Source of the DNA: JALNZF01 sp964447405
Lineage (GTDB): Bacteria; Nitrospirota; UBA9217
Assembly (NCBI GenBank): GCA_964447405.1
Contig: CAYUSP010000004.1
Location: 310,001 to 374,000, forward strand
Length of the DNA: 64,000 nucleotides
Reading direction: 5' to 3'
The position numbers and the translations under genes were made by a program. The notes below the pieces were generated by a model. That model was not told the origin of the DNA. It was given only the letters and a program-made list of their open reading frames with translations, and did no database searches. Positions 61,600 through 64,000 of this stretch are shown here, one piece after another. Each line of letters opens with the position of its first letter. Position 1 is the stretch's first letter.

Positions 61600-63552
61600 G
61601 TGAAAATCAACATCAAGATCATCATGTTTGTCGCAATCGGCATGTTCCTGATCATGGCAATCGTCCTGTTCTCCCTTCAGAACATCATGACGGCATTTTC
61701 CATAATCGCCGGCTCCACGGAGGTTAAAGAGAAGAACGTGACGCAGCTGGACAGCACCTCAACGGAGCTCACGGACCTCATCGCAAGTGTTCAGCAGTTC
61801 ATGATGACCGGGGATGACAGCTTCCGCGCGGCTGCCGCTGTTTCACGCGCGGCCTTTCTTGCCCGGCTCAACAGCCTGGACCTCCGGGAGCTTTCCCCTG
61901 GCGAGCAGGAGCTTCTTGAACAGCTTCACCGTTCGTTCAGCTCCGTGGGGAACATGGTGGACCGCATCCTTTCTCTGAGAGACCCCTCCGGCAGGGACAG
62001 GGTCTCAGCCCGGAACCTGATGATCGAGGTGAGCGGTCTTTCGGAGCGGATGCAGCACGATATTGAAAAGATCTATAATGAGGAGCGCACTGTCCAGATC
62101 GGCAGGCTTACCCAGTACTTCAGCTTCCTAAAAGCGCGCATCCTTCTGCTGTTTATCACTATGTTCATCGCATCGGCCGGTTTCCTTCTGGCATTTGCTC
62201 TTTACATACACCGCTCGGTCACCGCACCTCTGATCGCCATGCAGACAGGGGCAAATGAGATCAGCCGCGGAAACCTTGATTATCAGCTGTCCCTGAAGGG
62301 CGACCGCGATATCAGGGACCTCGCCGGGCAGTTCAACGAGATGGGAGTAAAGCTCAAGCAGTCGTACTCGGACCTTGAGCATAAACTGCTTGAACGCACC
62401 CATGCGCTCGCTTCCATCGACTCCATCGCGCTCACCCTGAGCACTGCAGAATCGCTCAGGGACGTTCTTGCAAAGTCCCTCGACAAAATCATCGAAAGCC
62501 TCGCAGGCATTGAACCGAAGGGAGGCGTGTTCCTGTGCGATCCCCGCGGGGAGACGCTGCGGCTGGTGACCCATAAAGGGCTCTCCCCTGAGTTCGTACA
62601 AAATGAGGAAACGATCAAGATGGGGGAGTGCCTGTGCGGGTTGACCGCAAAGACCGGTGAGCTCCTGTACACCCACGACGGTTGTTCTGATCCGCGCCAC
62701 ACGCGATGCAAGGACGCAGAGGCCCATGCTCACATCATTGTTCCCATAAAAACGCGGGGCATCGTTCTGGGAGTCATCTTTCTCTATCCCTCTCAGAACT
62801 TCCTGCTCAAGCCCACTGATGTCCAGATGCTCGATGCTATGGGGGCCCAGCTCGGCCTCGCTATTGAGAATTTCCGTTTTTACGTTGAAGTGAAACAGTC
62901 CAGCGAAAAATACTGGGACCTGTTTGAGAATGCGAGGGATATCCTTTTCACGATCGATACCAGAGGCCGGCTGACCGCCGTGAATCGGACGGCTGAAACG
63001 TTTTCCGGATTCACCAAGATGGAGCTCGTCGGCAAGAGCGTATTGGAGTTTCTCACCCCTGAAGGCGCCGAAGCTGTCCGGCATCTGCTCGACAACGGAC
63101 AGGTCAGCGAAGATAGCCGGTTTGAATTCGAGGTTATAAAACGAGACAACAGCCACGCGTTCGTTGATGTGAGCATCCGCAGCCTGTTCGCGGAAAATAA
63201 CCTCATCGGCTATCAAGTCTCCGCGCGTGACACGACTGAGCAGCGGCTCATGCGCGAAGTGATCCTGAGATCAGAGCGGCTGGGCGCCATCGGCCAGGTG
63301 GGCATCGCCGTGCGTCATGAGATCAACAATCCGCTCACAACCGTAATCGGCAACGTGGAACTGCTTATGGAGCGGTATGAGAAGAAGGACCCCGAGCTTG
63401 TCTTTCGCCTGGAGGTGATCCTGAACAACGCGCTCAGGATCGCGGAAATCACCCAGCGGCTTCAGGAGATCAAGAAGGAAAATGTTGTGGATTATCTGAA
63501 CGGGGTCAAGATGACGGATTTAAAAAACCGCGCCAACGAGGGGGACGCATGA
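61600..63552 (+). CDS. Membrane HAMP-GAF-PAS sensor ending in a HisKA domain without ATPase
   Basis: About 650 residues. Start is uncertain: a GTG at 61588 directly abuts AGGAG, a GTG at 61600 is 11 nt away from AGGAGG. TM1 near 6-28, periplasmic helical part, TM2 near 180-205, HAMP, GAF (about 270-430, GGVFLCDPRGETLRLVTHKG), PAS (about 435-550, AFENARDILFTIDTRG-like NARDILFTIDTRGRLTAVNR) and HisKA with GQVGIAVRHEINNPLTTVIG. The protein stops about 65 residues after the His without HATPase motifs. The stop overlaps the next start (ATGA), so the end is natural. Confidence 0.85.
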   Translation: MKINIKIIMFVAIGMFLIMAIVLFSLQNIMTAFSIIAGSTEVKEKNVTQLDSTSTELTDLIASVQQFMMTGDDSFRAAAAVSRAAFLARLNSLDLRELSPGEQELLEQLHRSFSSVGNMVDRILSLRDPSGRDRVSARNLMIEVSGLSERMQHDIEKIYNEERTVQIGRLTQYFSFLKARILLLFITMFIASAGFLLAFALYIHRSVTAPLIAMQTGANEISRGNLDYQLSLKGDRDIRDLAGQFNEMGVKLKQSYSDLEHKLLERTHALASIDSIALTLSTAESLRDVLAKSLDKIIESLAGIEPKGGVFLCDPRGETLRLVTHKGLSPEFVQNEETIKMGECLCGLTAKTGELLYTHDGCSDPRHTRCKDAEAHAHIIVPIKTRGIVLGVIFLYPSQNFLLKPTDVQMLDAMGAQLGLAIENFRFYVEVKQSSEKYWDLFENARDILFTIDTRGRLTAVNRTAETFSGFTKMELVGKSVLEFLTPEGAEAVRHLLDNGQVSEDSRFEFEVIKRDNSHAFVDVSIRSLFAENNLIGYQVSARDTTEQRLMREVILRSERLGAIGQVGIAVRHEINNPLTTVIGNVELLMERYEKKDPELVFRLEVILNNALRIAEITQRLQEIKKENVVDYLNGVKMTDLKNRANEGDA

Positions 63553-64000
63553 ATAAGCATGTCGCCTATGCTCCACGCCTCTGCAGTCACTTTACCAGCA
63601 CGCCGCGAACAACCATGCTGGCTGGACTGCTCGCACTGTTTCTGCTCCTCCCGATTGCTACGAATGCCCTGCCTGTTGACCGGATAGCTGCGACGGTCAA
63701 TGATGAGGTCATCACCGCGAGCGAACTTGCCTATACCATGGCGCTCAACCGCCTGCTCGCCGCTCCCGGTCAGGAACACACTCAGCGGGAGTCCGAAGTA
63801 CTGGACGGCCTCATCACCCGACGGCTGCTCCTCCAAGAGGCGCGCCGGCTCCGGTTTGTCGATGTATCGGACCAGGACCTCAAGGGACGCATCGCCTTGC
63901 TCAGGCAAAGGTTTTCATCAGACGCTGCATTCGACGCCATGCTCGCGGACCTGGAAATCTCCTTCGCAGAGCTCGCGCGGCTCCTGGGTGAGCAATTGCT
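63549..64000 (+). CDS. SurA-type periplasmic chaperone/peptidyl-prolyl isomerase, N-terminal part, cut by window edge
   Basis: 150 codons visible to the right edge. ATG at 63549 overlaps the previous stop. A signal segment (MLAGLLALFLLLPIATNA) is followed by the SurA N-domain pattern VDRIAATVNDEVITASELAY, LDGLITRRLLLQEARRL and VSDQDLKGRIALLRQRF. Parvulin domains would lie beyond the edge. Position after bamA fits a role in delivering outer-membrane proteins. Confidence 0.85.
   Translation, partial: MNKHVAYAPRLCSHFTSTPRTTMLAGLLALFLLLPIATNALPVDRIAATVNDEVITASELAYTMALNRLLAAPGQEHTQRESEVLDGLITRRLLLQEARRLRFVDVSDQDLKGRIALLRQRFSSDAAFDAMLADLEISFAELARLLGEQL

Overview
Gram-negative bacterial DNA: BamA and a SurA-type chaperone, the lipoprotein enzymes Lgt and LspA, many Sec or Tat exported proteins and several outer-membrane or lipoprotein products are present. 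The gene order (pheA-hisC-aroF-tyrA-aroA; ileS-lspA-lgt-rluD; an aminotransferase next to serA and purA), sigma-54 control, many two-component proteins and probable selenocysteine use fit an environmental Nitrospirota, Desulfobacterota or Methylomirabilota-like lineage. No rRNA is present to settle this. TGA ends many normal genes here, so the genetic code is standard.

Layout. 1-5.4 kb: phenylalanine/tyrosine/shikimate operon on the minus strand (aroA cut by the left edge). 5.5-20.6 kb: a run of minus-strand genes for exported proteins (beta-barrel, PEGA-like, CAP, papain-like lipoprotein, DUF1566 lipoprotein, lipocalin-like, Tat-exported metallo-beta-lactamase fold), plus a small HD hydrolase. 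20.6-28.4 kb: a signalling block of two paralogous membrane histidine kinases, a receiver protein, a Bug/TctC binding protein and a sigma-54 activator. It is followed by a good -24/-12 promoter and a carboxymuconolactone decarboxylase (CMD) family gene interrupted by one in-frame TGA at the CxxC position. 28.4-31.9 kb: three tandem Tat-exported NMT1/THI5-like binding proteins without a transporter. 32.2-40.1 kb: rluD, lgt, lspA, ileS and a class A penicillin-binding protein. 40.4-47.8 kb: phosphate regulon (phoU, pstB, pstA, pstC, pstS, phoR, phoB) with a Pho box before pstS. 47.9-52.6 kb: tRNA-Glu, tRNA-Lys, purA, serA and a class V aminotransferase. 52.9-56.9 kb: a DUF1573 gene with an in-frame TGA at a conserved Cys, a lone MshEN protein, a TtcA-like protein and a beta-helix CFI-box protein. 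57.4-64 kb, plus strand: CNB-CNB-rhodanese protein, bamA, a kinase-like sensor without ATPase domain and a surA-like gene cut by the right edge.

The most interesting result is two probable selenoproteins. In both, the TGA replaces a family cysteine, the frame stays open and homologous after it, and a stem-loop lies 13-14 nt downstream, where bacterial SECIS elements lie. The CMD gene also has a sigma-54 promoter and lies directly downstream of the sigma-54 activator gene. A second weaker sigma-54-like site and two palindromes of enhancer type precede the neighbouring small-membrane-protein/metallo-hydrolase pair. This suggests one regulated redox module. Intergenic gaps also carry at least five families of hairpins with arms built from short degenerate direct repeats.
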